Shown one piece after another: positions 8,618 through 16,212 of a DNA stretch of 49,280 nucleotides. The notes under the pieces are model-generated. The model made no database searches. It was not told where the DNA came from and saw nothing but the letters and a program-made list of their open reading frames with translations. A program made the position numbers and the translations under genes. The DNA lies in NCBI GenBank assembly GCA_964426135.1, contig CAYRPN010000034.1:1-49280 (forward strand), in the 5' to 3' direction. This stretch comes from CAYRPN01 sp964426135 (GTDB lineage: Bacteria; Planctomycetota; Phycisphaerae; Phycisphaerales; Phycisphaeraceae). Every line of letters starts with the position of its first letter. Position 1 is the stretch's first letter.

Positions 8618-9505
8618 TCAGCGGGACGCCTTGTCGCGCAAAAGATCGAGCCACGCTTCAGGCAGCACCTCCAGCCAGAAGCGCCCGTGCAACTGACGCA
8701 CGAAGACTTTGCAGCCGAACGTTTCGCTGAGCGATTCAGGCGTGATCACGTCGCTGGGTTTGCCTGCACGGACGAATCGGCCGGCTTTCATCAGCATCAC
8801 CAGGCTCGTGCGCGGTGAGAGTTCCTCGACGTGGTGCGTGATCATCAGCACCGTCGTGCGCGGCGCCGTCGTCGGCAGCTTTTCCTGTGCCGCCATCAGA
8901 CCTTCGATCGTCGCCAGCACATGCTCGCGGCCGCTGATGTCCAGGCCCGCCGTCGGCTCGTCGAGGATCAGCAGTTGCGGCCGATGCACCAGCGCCCGCG
9001 CGATCAGGCAGCGGCGCTGCTCGCCGGTGGAGAGCAACGCAAACCGCAGGCTCAACCGATGCCCCAGCCCCACTTCGCGCAGCAGATGCGCGGCATGATC
9101 GCGCTGCTCATCCGTCGGCACGTCGTACAAGCCCACGCTGCCGAAGTAACCCGTGATGACCGCTTCGTGCGCCGTGAGTTCCGCATCGACCACCGCCCCG
9201 CTGATGTGGGCATCGGCGGTCGTGGCGGTGGGGTTGACGACACTGATGCGACGTCGCAGAGCGCGGACATCCGTTTCACCGATGGTCTCGCCCAGCACGC
9301 GCACGCTGCCCTGGCTGAAGAACGCGTGGCCGGTGATGGCGCGGGTGAGAGTGGTTTTGCCGCAGCCGTTGGGCCCGAGGATGGCGGCACACGCACCGGC
9401 GGGGATGGTGCAATCGATGCCGCGCAGGATCGGGGTGGTCCCGCGGGTCAGGTGAAGATCTCGCACCTCGATGGCGGGTGCGGAAGCGATGGAGCCATTG
9501 GGCAT
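8618..9505 (-). CDS. ABC transporter ATP-binding protein
   Basis: A complete single ATPase domain of 295 residues: Walker A GPNGCGKTT, signature LSTGEQRR, Walker B LLILDEPTAGLD and switch His in MITHHVEE. The signature with E-Q-R-R and the sequence RALVHRPQLLILDEP resemble the ModF/YlmA-like group of stand-alone ATPases as well as metal-chelate importers. No permease or binding-protein gene is adjacent, so substrate and transport role cannot be assigned. The start codon lies 77 bp from the divergent miaB start, and the 3' end abuts the DUF6807 gene. The first about 12 residues before IEVRDLHL are not conserved in ABC domains generally. Confidence 0.88.
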   Translation of the reverse strand: MPNGSIASAPAIEVRDLHLTRGTTPILRGIDCTIPAGACAAILGPNGCGKTTLTRAITGHAFFSQGSVRVLGETIGETDVRALRRRISVVNPTATTADAHISGAVVDAELTAHEAVITGYFGSVGLYDVPTDEQRDHAAHLLREVGLGHRLSLRFALLSTGEQRRCLIARALVHRPQLLILDEPTAGLDISGREHVLATIEGLMAAQEKLPTTAPRTTVLMITHHVEELSPRTSLVMLMKAGRFVRAGKPSDVITPESLSETFGCKVFVRQLHGRFWLEVLPEAWLDLLRDKASR

Positions 9506-9582
9506 GGCGCTAACTTACCGAAATCACGCCCGTTTCGCCGCCTGCTTTATCCACATGGGCTGCTGCCCTATGATTGCCATCG

Positions 9583-11469
9583 ATGACGCCCCTGCCCGAC
9601 CATCAAGCCGATGTTTCCAGCGATCCGCCCCGGCCGCGGACGGTCTACATGGAGACCTTCGGCTGCCAGATGAACGTGCTGGACTCGCAGTTGGTGAAGG
9701 GCCAGCTTGCGGGCATGGGCTATCGCTTCACCGACGACTGGAAGCAGGCGGATGTCGTGCTCTACAACACCTGCTCGGTGCGCGAGCAGGCGGAGAACAA
9801 GGCGTACAGCCGGCTCGGACTCGTCGGGCAGCGCAAGAAGACGCACCCGGACATCGTCTGCGGCGTGATCGGCTGCATGGCGGAACGCGACGGCTTGGAC
9901 CTGTTTCGGCGGTACCCGCAGGTGGATCTGCTTTGCGGGCCCGGGGAGCTGGACAAGGTGCCGATGCTGATCGACAACGTGGTGCGGACGCGCATGAGCG
10001 TGCAGGTCAAGGCTCTTAAGAGCCTTGACCTGCACGCGGGCTCAATGCGCAACACAGAGACTCCGCGCGACGCAAGCGCCCCGCGCGCGTCCCAGCCCAC
10101 CATTTCCTGGCGCGACAAGGAAGAGTTCTCCGCGCTGCAGGGCAACACCCATCGCCGCTCGTCCACGCTCGCCGCCGCCGAAGACACGCTCGAACTGCTC
10201 GATTTGTCGCGCAGCTTTTCACCCGACGAGTTCCAGGGCGCCGCCTACGTCCGCATCACGCGCGGCTGCAACAAATTCTGCACCTACTGCGTCGTGCCCA
10301 ACACGCGCGGCCGGGAGGTGCATCGTTCCCCCGACGCCATCGTCGAGGAATGCCGCAAGCTCGTCGAGGCCGGCGTGATCGAGATCACGCTGCTGGGGCA
10401 GACGGTCAATCATTACCACTTCAACCACGATGCAGCGGTGACGCTCAACGGCATCGAGCAGCCACAGGTCGGCGAAGTGGTAACCGCGAAAGCCCAGGGA
10501 TTGCCGGCCAAAGCCCAGGGATTGCCATCCAAAGCCCAGGGATTGCCATCCCTGGGCTTTGGGCGCGTCACCACCTTCGCGCAGCTCCTGGCGCGCATCC
10601 ACGATGAAATCCCCGCACTGCAGCGACTCCGCTTCGTCACCAGCTTCCCGCGCGACTTCGGCGATGACATTCTGCACACCATCGCCGCGCGGCCGCGCAT
10701 CTGTCGATACCTGCACCTGCCCGTGCAGTCGGGCTCCAACCGCATTCTCAAGCTGATGAACCGCGGCTACACCGTGCAGGAATATCGCGCCCTGCTCGAT
10801 CGCATCCGCGCGATCGTGCCCGACGCCCTGATCGCCAGCGACCTGATCTGCGGCTTCCCCACTGAAACGGACGAAGATCACCGCGCCACCTGCGACCTGC
10901 TGCGCGACGCCCGCTTCAAGAACTGCTTCATCTTCAAATACAGCCCGCGCCCCGGCACCACCGCGATCGATCGCTTCACCGACGACGTACCTGACGAAGT
11001 GAAACGTGCCCGCAACAATGAACTGCTGCGCATCCAGGCGACCAACAGCGACGCCATCCACCGTGGCTACGTCGGCAAGACCGTGCGCGTCTTCGTCGAA
11101 TCCATCAGCGAGAAAGCGCAGCGCCAGGAAAAAGCCGAGGCAATCCAGGAACAGCAGCGGGAGCGGGAAGCACGCAAGCTCTCGCTGGTCGTGGCAGGAC
11201 AACGATCCGCGCCGGACGCGGCGTGCGACTCCGCCTGCGATTCGACGCCCCCCGCACCGACAGCAATGGCGTCCTCCGCACCGACAGCAATGGCGCCGTC
11301 CGCCACGCTTGCGCCTCTGCCTCCGTCAACCCAGACCACGCAGCTCACCGGCCGAACCGACGGCGACCTGATCGTCATGTTCGACGGCGACGCCTCGTTG
11401 ATCGGCACGCTCGCCGAAGTGAAAATCGAAAAGCACGCCCCGCTCGCTCTGTTCGGCCGGCTGGCGTGA
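9583..11469 (+). CDS. miaB: tRNA-2-methylthio-N6-dimethylallyladenosine synthase with in-frame insertions
   Basis: MiaB is the radical-SAM methylthiotransferase that converts i6A37 to ms2i6A37 in tRNAs reading UNN codons. The UPF0004 domain has cluster cysteines C28 (FGCQMNVLDS), C64 (NTCSVREQAENKA) and C98 (GCMAERDG). The radical-SAM motif RGCNKFCTYC supplies C229, C233 and C236, and a TRAM domain ends the protein. ATG 9583 is preferred to the in-frame TTG 9574. At about 628 residues it is some 150 longer than usual. The excess lies in three places: about residues 139-200, which include a perfect DNA palindrome; about 303-328, which are a triplicated KAQGLPx heptapeptide; and about 507-583, a Ser/Ala/Pro/Thr-rich stretch inside the TRAM region. 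All catalytic residues are intact, so function is expected. Confidence 0.92.
   Translation: MTPLPDHQADVSSDPPRPRTVYMETFGCQMNVLDSQLVKGQLAGMGYRFTDDWKQADVVLYNTCSVREQAENKAYSRLGLVGQRKKTHPDIVCGVIGCMAERDGLDLFRRYPQVDLLCGPGELDKVPMLIDNVVRTRMSVQVKALKSLDLHAGSMRNTETPRDASAPRASQPTISWRDKEEFSALQGNTHRRSSTLAAAEDTLELLDLSRSFSPDEFQGAAYVRITRGCNKFCTYCVVPNTRGREVHRSPDAIVEECRKLVEAGVIEITLLGQTVNHYHFNHDAAVTLNGIEQPQVGEVVTAKAQGLPAKAQGLPSKAQGLPSLGFGRVTTFAQLLARIHDEIPALQRLRFVTSFPRDFGDDILHTIAARPRICRYLHLPVQSGSNRILKLMNRGYTVQEYRALLDRIRAIVPDALIASDLICGFPTETDEDHRATCDLLRDARFKNCFIFKYSPRPGTTAIDRFTDDVPDEVKRARNNELLRIQATNSDAIHRGYVGKTVRVFVESISEKAQRQEKAEAIQEQQREREARKLSLVVAGQRSAPDAACDSACDSTPPAPTAMASSAPTAMAPSATLAPLPPSTQTTQLTGRTDGDLIVMFDGDASLIGTLAEVKIEKHAPLALFGRLA
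9998..10037. repeat. 40-bp perfect palindrome inside miaB
   Basis: The 20 bases 9998-10017 are the exact reverse complement of 10018-10037, with the centre at CTTAAG. It lies in the coding sequence of miaB, read as about residues 139-152 (containing VKALKSLDLHAG), in the segment absent from typical MiaB proteins between the UPF0004 and radical-SAM domains. No spacer separates the arms. Confidence 0.97.
10489..10562. repeat. 21-bp direct repeats plus inverted copy inside miaB
   Basis: A 17-bp word beginning AAAGCCCAGGGATTGCC occurs at 10489, 10510 and 10531, exactly 21 bp (seven codons) apart. An inverted partial copy then ends at 10562. The third copy and the inverted copy form a hairpin with 14-bp arms (10529-10542 and 10549-10562) and a 6-nt loop. 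Translation gives tandem KAQGLPx heptapeptides in MiaB, with the frame kept. Confidence 0.95.
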
Positions 11470-11603
11470 TGGCGAACCCGTTTCCCTTTCACCTCGTATT
11501 TCACACTACATCCGCGTCCCTTTTTCGCCGACAACTAACGAGGCAGCTTCGCCGTCGGTCCGCTTATCAGACCCGGCGAGGCGGGAAATGAAAGGTTCAA
11601 TCC

Positions 11604-12992
11604 ATGCGTATCACGATGGTCGGCACGGGTTACGTCGGTCTGGTCACGGGCACCTGCTTCGCCAACACGGGCAATCAGGTCACCTGCCTCGACGTGGATG
11701 CGAGAAAAATCGAGAAGCTCAAGAACGGCATCAGCCCGATCTACGAACCGGGCCTCGATGAGCTCATCAAGCGCAACACCAAGGCGGGCCGGCTGAACTT
11801 CACCACGGACAAGAAGAGCGCCTACCAGAGCGCGGAGATCATTTTCATCTGCGTGGGCACGCCCAGCGATGAGAACGGCCACGCCGACCTGAAGTACGTC
11901 CTCGCCGCCGCCGGCGACATCGGCGACGCCATCGAGAACGCCCCCGGCGAGACCGGCGGCGGAGCCGACGAACGCCGCGCCAAGATCGTCGTCGTGAAAT
12001 CCACCGTCCCCGTCGGCACCAACGCCAAAGTGAAGACGGAAATCAGCAAGCGCACCAAGAAGCCGTTCAAGATGGCGAGCAACCCGGAGTTCCTCAAGGA
12101 AGGCGCCGCGATCAACGACTTCAACAAGCCCGACCGCGTGGTCATCGGCTGCGACGACAAGGGCACCGGCGACCGCATGCGCGATCTCTACGATCCCTTC
12201 GTCCGCCAGGGCAACCCGATCTTCATCATGGACATTCCCTCGGCGGAAATGGTGAAGTACGCCGCCAACGCCATGCTCGCCACGAAGATTTCCTTCATCA
12301 ACGAAATCTCCAACCTCTGCGAGGCCTATGGCGCAGACATCGACGAAGTCCGCCGCGGCATGTGCTCGGACAAACGCATCGGCAACCAGTTCCTCTATCC
12401 GGGCTTGGGCTACGGCGGCTCCTGTTTCCCCAAGGACGTGCTCGCCTGCGTTTCCATGGGCGAGAAGAGCGAAGTGCCCACGCAGCTCCTCAAGAGCGTG
12501 CACCAGGTCAACCAGCGGCAGCGCCATGCGTTCATCACCAAGATCGAAACGCACTTCCGCAACCTGAACGATCACCCCGGCCTCGCCGGCAAGAAGATCG
12601 CCGTGTGGGGCATCGCGTTCAAGCCCGGCACCGACGACGTGCGCGAGGCGCCCTCCATCACGATCATGCAGCATCTGACCAAGGCCGGCGCACGCGTCGT
12701 GGCTTTCGATCCGGTGGCGCACGAGACGGCCCACCAGATGGTCGGCGATTCGATCGAGTACGCAGCCGATCCCATGGCGGCCGTGGATGGCGCCGACGCC
12801 CTGATCATCTGCACCGACTGGGACGAGTTCAAGCATCCGGACTTCGACGGCATCAAGAGCCGGATGAACGCGCCCGTGGTGTTCGACGGCCGCAACATCT
12901 GGCGCCGCGAGTCGGCGAAGGAGCACGGCTTCATCTACCACAGCGTCGGCCGCGAACCCGTGATGGGCGAACAGGCTTGCCTGTGGAAATGA
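11604..12992 (+). CDS. ugd: UDP-glucose 6-dehydrogenase
   Basis: The enzyme oxidises UDP-glucose to UDP-glucuronate with two NAD+, feeding exopolysaccharide or lipopolysaccharide synthesis. At 462 residues it has the normal length. The N-terminal NAD fold shows GTGYVGLVTGTCFA, and the family segments ISPIYEPGLDELI and ASNPEFLKEGAAINDF follow. The substrate-loop lysine region is in SAEMVKYAANAMLA. The catalytic Cys is C274 in YGGSCFPKD. The C-terminal domain has WGIAFKPGTDDVREAPS. The gene is monocistronic by context: 134 bp after miaB and followed by a clear terminator at 13019-13047. No glycosyltransferase cluster is visible nearby. Confidence 0.95.
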   Translation: MRITMVGTGYVGLVTGTCFANTGNQVTCLDVDARKIEKLKNGISPIYEPGLDELIKRNTKAGRLNFTTDKKSAYQSAEIIFICVGTPSDENGHADLKYVLAAAGDIGDAIENAPGETGGGADERRAKIVVVKSTVPVGTNAKVKTEISKRTKKPFKMASNPEFLKEGAAINDFNKPDRVVIGCDDKGTGDRMRDLYDPFVRQGNPIFIMDIPSAEMVKYAANAMLATKISFINEISNLCEAYGADIDEVRRGMCSDKRIGNQFLYPGLGYGGSCFPKDVLACVSMGEKSEVPTQLLKSVHQVNQRQRHAFITKIETHFRNLNDHPGLAGKKIAVWGIAFKPGTDDVREAPSITIMQHLTKAGARVVAFDPVAHETAHQMVGDSIEYAADPMAAVDGADALIICTDWDEFKHPDFDGIKSRMNAPVVFDGRNIWRRESAKEHGFIYHSVGREPVMGEQACLWK

Positions 12993-13018
12993 GTTCGAGA
13001 ACACATCGCCATCCCAAA

Positions 13019-13047
13019 GGCCTCGGGCAAGTGCCCGGGGCCTTTTT
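13019..13047 (+). terminator. Rho-independent terminator after ugd
   Basis: An 11-bp GC-rich stem (13019-13029 with 13032-13042, one G-T pair) is closed by a very short loop and followed by TTTTT. It starts 27 bp after the ugd stop codon and precedes the permease gene at 13093, so the two are probably separate transcripts. Confidence 0.85.
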
Positions 13048-13092
13048 CATGCGCCGCCGAAACGCCTCCGCCGTTTCCGCTAATCTTTCCGC

Positions 13093-14121
13093 ATGCGTGC
13101 CGCGCCAGTCTCATCCGGTCTCCCGCGCCTGCTCTGGCCGCTGCTGGGCCTGGCGATTCTGCTGCTGTTCAACCTGTTCTTTTCGAAGCACTTCTTCAAG
13201 CTCGAAGTCCGCGACGGCCACCTCTACGGCACGCTCATCGACATCCTCGGCCAAGGCGCCAAGACCATGCTGCTGGCGATCGGCATGACACTGGTCATCG
13301 CCACCGGCGGCATCGACCTGTCCGTTGGCTCGGTCATGGCGATTGCCGGAGCCATCGCCGCCATGCTCGTCACCACGACGGAACTCCCCTTCGCGATCAT
13401 CGTGCTGGTCGCCCTGAGCGTCGCGACCCTGTGCGGCTTGTGGAACGGCGTGCTCGTCGCCGTGGCCCGCATTCAGCCTGTGGTGGCGACGCTGATTCTC
13501 ATGGTCGCCGGCCGCGGCATCGCGCAGCTCCTGACCGGCGGGCAGACGATCACCTTTGAGAATGCTGCGTTCACGTACCTCGGCAACGGGCACCTGCTGG
13601 GCCTGCCGTTCACCACGACGCTGGTCACGGTCATGCTGACCGCGACGCTGCTGCTGACGCGGCGCACCGCGCTGGGCTTGTTCATCGAAGCCGTGGGCGA
13701 CAACGAAACCGCCAGCCGGTTTGCCGGCGTCAATGCCCGCGGAATCCAACTGGGCACGTATGTCTGGTGCGGCCTATGCGCCGGCATCGCGGGCCTCATC
13801 GCCGCCTCGGGCATCAAGGCGGCGGACTCGGCGAAGGTCGGCCTGACGCTGGAGCTCGATGCGATCTTCGCCGTGGTTGTCGGCGGCACGGCGCTGACCG
13901 GCGGTCGCTTCACGCTGCTGGGTTCGATCATCGGCGCGATTCTCATCCAGACGCTGACGATCACGATGTACAACCAGGGCGTCTCGGCGGACGTGGCGCC
14001 GGTGCCCAAAGCGGTGGTGATTTTCCTCGTGTGCCTGGCGCAGTCGGCGCCGCTGCGGGCGAAGTTGTCACGAGTGTTTCGATGGCGACTCCGGTCCCCT
14101 CTCCCCCCGGGAGAGGGCTAG
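13093..14121 (+). CDS. ytfT: Sugar ABC transporter permease, YtfT-like
   Basis: This inner-membrane permease of the ribose/galactofuranose importer class has 342 residues and about ten hydrophobic segments. It aligns along its length with E. coli YtfT from memory: MTLVIATGGIDLSVGSVMAIAGA, KIQP-type VARIQPVVATLILMVAGRGIAQL, LGLFIEAVG, and the EAA-like region before LELDAIFAVVVGG.ALTGGRF. The start ATG 13093 gives the usual N-terminus. The last eight or so codons, ending SPLPPGEG with stop TAG at 14119, are formed by a repeat element, so the native C-terminus was probably replaced. It is followed by a YjfF-like partner. The ATPase (YtfR) and binding protein (YtfQ) expected for such a system are not in the window. 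Confidence 0.85.
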   Translation: MRAAPVSSGLPRLLWPLLGLAILLLFNLFFSKHFFKLEVRDGHLYGTLIDILGQGAKTMLLAIGMTLVIATGGIDLSVGSVMAIAGAIAAMLVTTTELPFAIIVLVALSVATLCGLWNGVLVAVARIQPVVATLILMVAGRGIAQLLTGGQTITFENAAFTYLGNGHLLGLPFTTTLVTVMLTATLLLTRRTALGLFIEAVGDNETASRFAGVNARGIQLGTYVWCGLCAGIAGLIAASGIKAADSAKVGLTLELDAIFAVVVGGTALTGGRFTLLGSIIGAILIQTLTITMYNQGVSADVAPVPKAVVIFLVCLAQSAPLRAKLSRVFRWRLRSPLPPGEG

Positions 14122-14413
14122 GGTGAGGGCATTGGATCGACGCAGCGAGCAGTAGGACATGAAGAGATTGCAAATTGACAATTGAAAATTGAAAATTGCA
14201 AAATGCAAATCGGCCGCAACCAAAAGCACGAACAGCTACTGGGGAAGACGAAGTCCAACAATTTGCAATTTTCAATTGACATTTTTCCATTTGCAATCTC
14301 TTCGGAATCATGGAGTCGAGTTCGAGTCGCACTAGTCGCATGAACACTGGCGAATCACAGGTCGATCGGCCCTCACCCCAGCCCTCTCCCGTCCCCCGGC
14401 GAGGGAGAGGGGG
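14096..14413. repeat. Nested inverted-repeat element between the two permease genes
   Basis: Three nested inverted pairs span the ytfT-yjfF junction. The outer pair consists of CCCTCTCCC/GGGAGAGGG-rich blocks at 14096-14130 and 14370-14413, each also a hairpin. The middle pair has 15-bp perfect arms, 14161-14175 and 14289-14303. The inner pair has 16-bp perfect arms, 14187-14202 and 14262-14277, in AT-rich sequence built of ATTGAAAATT-like words. The core (14160-14303) is far more AT-rich than its surroundings. The left end encodes the C-terminus of YtfT, and the right end would encode an arginine/proline-rich extension if YjfF began at ATG 14310. Confidence 0.85.
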
Positions 14414-14429
14414 TCGGAACAATCCACTC

Positions 14430-15386
14430 TTGAACATTCTCCGTCAGTACGTTCCGCAACTCGCCACGCTCATCGTCTGGCTGCTGCTGTTCGCGTTCGC
14501 GTCGTTGAGCTACGAGAAGTTTTTCACGCTGCGCACGTTCATGAACTTCTTCTACAACAACGCCTTCATCGGCGTGGCCGCCGTGGGCATGACCTATGTC
14601 ATTCTCAGCGGGGGCATCGACCTCTCCGTCGGCGCCATGATGGCGTTCACGTCCATCCTCATGGCAAAACTCATCGGCGTCGCGGAAATCCATCCGGCGA
14701 CGGCGATGTTCATCGTGCTCGCCATCGGAGCGGGATACGGCGCAGTGGTGGGCCTGGCGATTCACGCCTTCGAATTGCCCGCGTTTCTCATCACGCTGGC
14801 CGGCATGTTCTTCGTGCGCGGCCTGGGCTTCGTCGTCGAGAAACAACAGATGAGCATCCAGCATCCGTTCTACGACGCGGTCATCGACGCGCGATTGCCG
14901 GTGACGGAAGACCTCGGCCTTCCGATGGTGGTGCTCGCCATGTTCGCCGCCTTCGCGCTGGGCGCGGCGGTGCTGCGCTGGACGCGCTTCGGACGCAATA
15001 TCTACGCCATCGGCGGCAGCGAAACGTCCGCCCTGCTCATGGGCGTGCCTGTCGGCCGGACGAAAGTGGCGATCTACGCCATCAGCGGATTCACCGCCGC
15101 GCTGGCGGGCGTGGTGTACAGCGTCTTCACCGGCGCGGGCGATCCGGCGGCGGGCGTGGGACTCGAACTCGACGTGATCGCCTGCGTGGTCATCGGCGGC
15201 ACGCTCCTGACCGGCGGCAGCGGCAACCTCTTCGGCACGCTGCTGGGCGTGCTCATCTTCGCCACGATCAAAGCAGGCATCGCCTTCGACGGCCGGCTGA
15301 ACTCATGGTGGATCCGCATCGCCATCGGCGCGCTGCTGCTGGGGTTTATTCTGATGCAGAAGTGGATCGGGAGGGAGCGGAGATAG
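14430..15386 (+). CDS. yjfF: Sugar ABC transporter permease, YjfF-like
   Basis: The second permease of the pair resembles E. coli YjfF: NNAFIGVAAVGMTYVILSGGIDLSVGAMMAF, ELPAFLITLAGMFFVRG, RFGRNIYAIGGSETSALLMGV, GVGLELDVIACVVIGGTLLTGG and LNSWWIRIAIGALLLG. The frame is open from ATG 14310, but codons up to about 14420 are repeat-element sequence and low-complexity residues. TTG 14430 (MNILRQYVPQLATL) gives an N-terminus within two residues of E. coli YjfF, and the GGGAGAGGGGG of the repeat could act as ribosome binding site. That makes 318 residues. Together with the preceding gene it would form a heterodimeric channel for galactofuranose or another sugar; the substrate is inferred only from family resemblance. 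Confidence 0.82.
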   Translation: MNILRQYVPQLATLIVWLLLFAFASLSYEKFFTLRTFMNFFYNNAFIGVAAVGMTYVILSGGIDLSVGAMMAFTSILMAKLIGVAEIHPATAMFIVLAIGAGYGAVVGLAIHAFELPAFLITLAGMFFVRGLGFVVEKQQMSIQHPFYDAVIDARLPVTEDLGLPMVVLAMFAAFALGAAVLRWTRFGRNIYAIGGSETSALLMGVPVGRTKVAIYAISGFTAALAGVVYSVFTGAGDPAAGVGLELDVIACVVIGGTLLTGGSGNLFGTLLGVLIFATIKAGIAFDGRLNSWWIRIAIGALLLGFILMQKWIGRERR

Positions 15387-15416
15387 CAGCCGAAAGCCGT
15401 TAGCCGTTAGCCACTA

Positions 15417-15520
15417 GTGCTTTGTCACACAATGAATTTAGGGTCGCAGTTTCGGCCTTGGCCGGAAACCCTAGAACGCAACCAGGACGGCAACCCTAAT
15501 TTGCAACGATGACAAAGCAC
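15417..15520. mobile_element. 104-bp MITE-like element with TA duplication
   Basis: The inverted termini GTGCTTTGTCA (15417-15427) and its exact complement (15510-15520) bound a 104-bp element with TA directly outside both ends. An internal hairpin centred on CGGCCTTGGCCG lies at about 15450-15466. It is embedded in a stretch of imperfect GCCGTTAG repeats (15395-15416 and 15521-15553). It carries no coding capacity and fits a non-autonomous IS630/mariner-type element; no parent transposase is in the window. Confidence 0.65.
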
Positions 15521-15617
15521 TAGCCATTAGCCGTTTGCCGTTACCCATTAGCTCTTCGAGGCTGATGCGAGTCACTGGAATCCGTGTTCCGAACGCGACA
15601 AACGACGGAGGCAACAC

Positions 15618-16160
15618 TTGTCCCCGAAGAAATATCGCTGGTACATCGTCGTGGCCATCGCGTGGCCGGTCTTCTTGTTTGTCGTTGCGTTGCCTTTTAG
15701 TCTGGCCATGCAAGCGCTCGATCATCCGCGCGTCCGCAGCGAGATATGGAGCATCCTTCTCGCCATACTCTACGCGTCTCTTATCGTGGGGATGATTCTT
15801 TGGATCTTCTGGGTCGTCCCGCTTCTCGCTGTTACAGACATGCCGCGACGCTCGAAGCTGCCGCCTGTAAAACGAATACTTGGGATCCGACTTTTCATGG
15901 CCATGCCGGGTGTGCTAATTCTGGCTCTAATCGGCATCGGGTTCAGCATGGGCGTCAGCCTTGAAAGCCTGACCGGCATCGGGTGGTTCGTTGGCATCGT
16001 CCTCATCATGGTCGGTGGCTCGTTGTCCGATCGCGCCATCCGACGCTTGCGCGAAGCCTGCATTCGCGAGCGCATCTGCTTCAAATGCGGGTACGACCTG
16101 CAGGGTTCGCCGTCACTCGCATGCCCGGAGTGCGGCTATGATTCCGGCACTGCGAGCTAG
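15618..16160 (+). CDS. Small membrane protein with C-terminal zinc ribbon
   Basis: The protein has 180 residues with about four hydrophobic segments (near residues 9-32, 44-68, 93-113 and 118-138), followed by a positively charged linker and a C-terminal Cys4 zinc ribbon, CFKCGYDLQG...CPECGYD. This CGYDLxG/CPECG ending is frequent in planctomycete membrane proteins of unknown role. The start is TTG at 15618: a strong ribosome binding site GGAGG (15607-15611) sits 6 bp upstream and no good ATG is near. It stands alone, after the MITE-like element and 52 bp before moeZ. Its function is unknown. Confidence 0.75.
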   Translation: MSPKKYRWYIVVAIAWPVFLFVVALPFSLAMQALDHPRVRSEIWSILLAILYASLIVGMILWIFWVVPLLAVTDMPRRSKLPPVKRILGIRLFMAMPGVLILALIGIGFSMGVSLESLTGIGWFVGIVLIMVGGSLSDRAIRRLREACIRERICFKCGYDLQGSPSLACPECGYDSGTAS

Positions 16161-16212
16161 CCTGCGCCGTCGCAGCCAATTGAGTTGCCTCTCCACCTAA
16201 CTCACATTTGCC

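Noticed and set aside
8618..9505. ABC ATPase as partner of the YtfT/YjfF permeases
   Set aside because: Sugar importers of that class use a double-length ATPase (about 500 residues). This one has a single domain and lies on the other strand more than 3 kb away.
11535..13004. Minus-strand open frame opposite ugd
   Set aside because: Shadow of a full-length, motif-complete UDP-glucose dehydrogenase.
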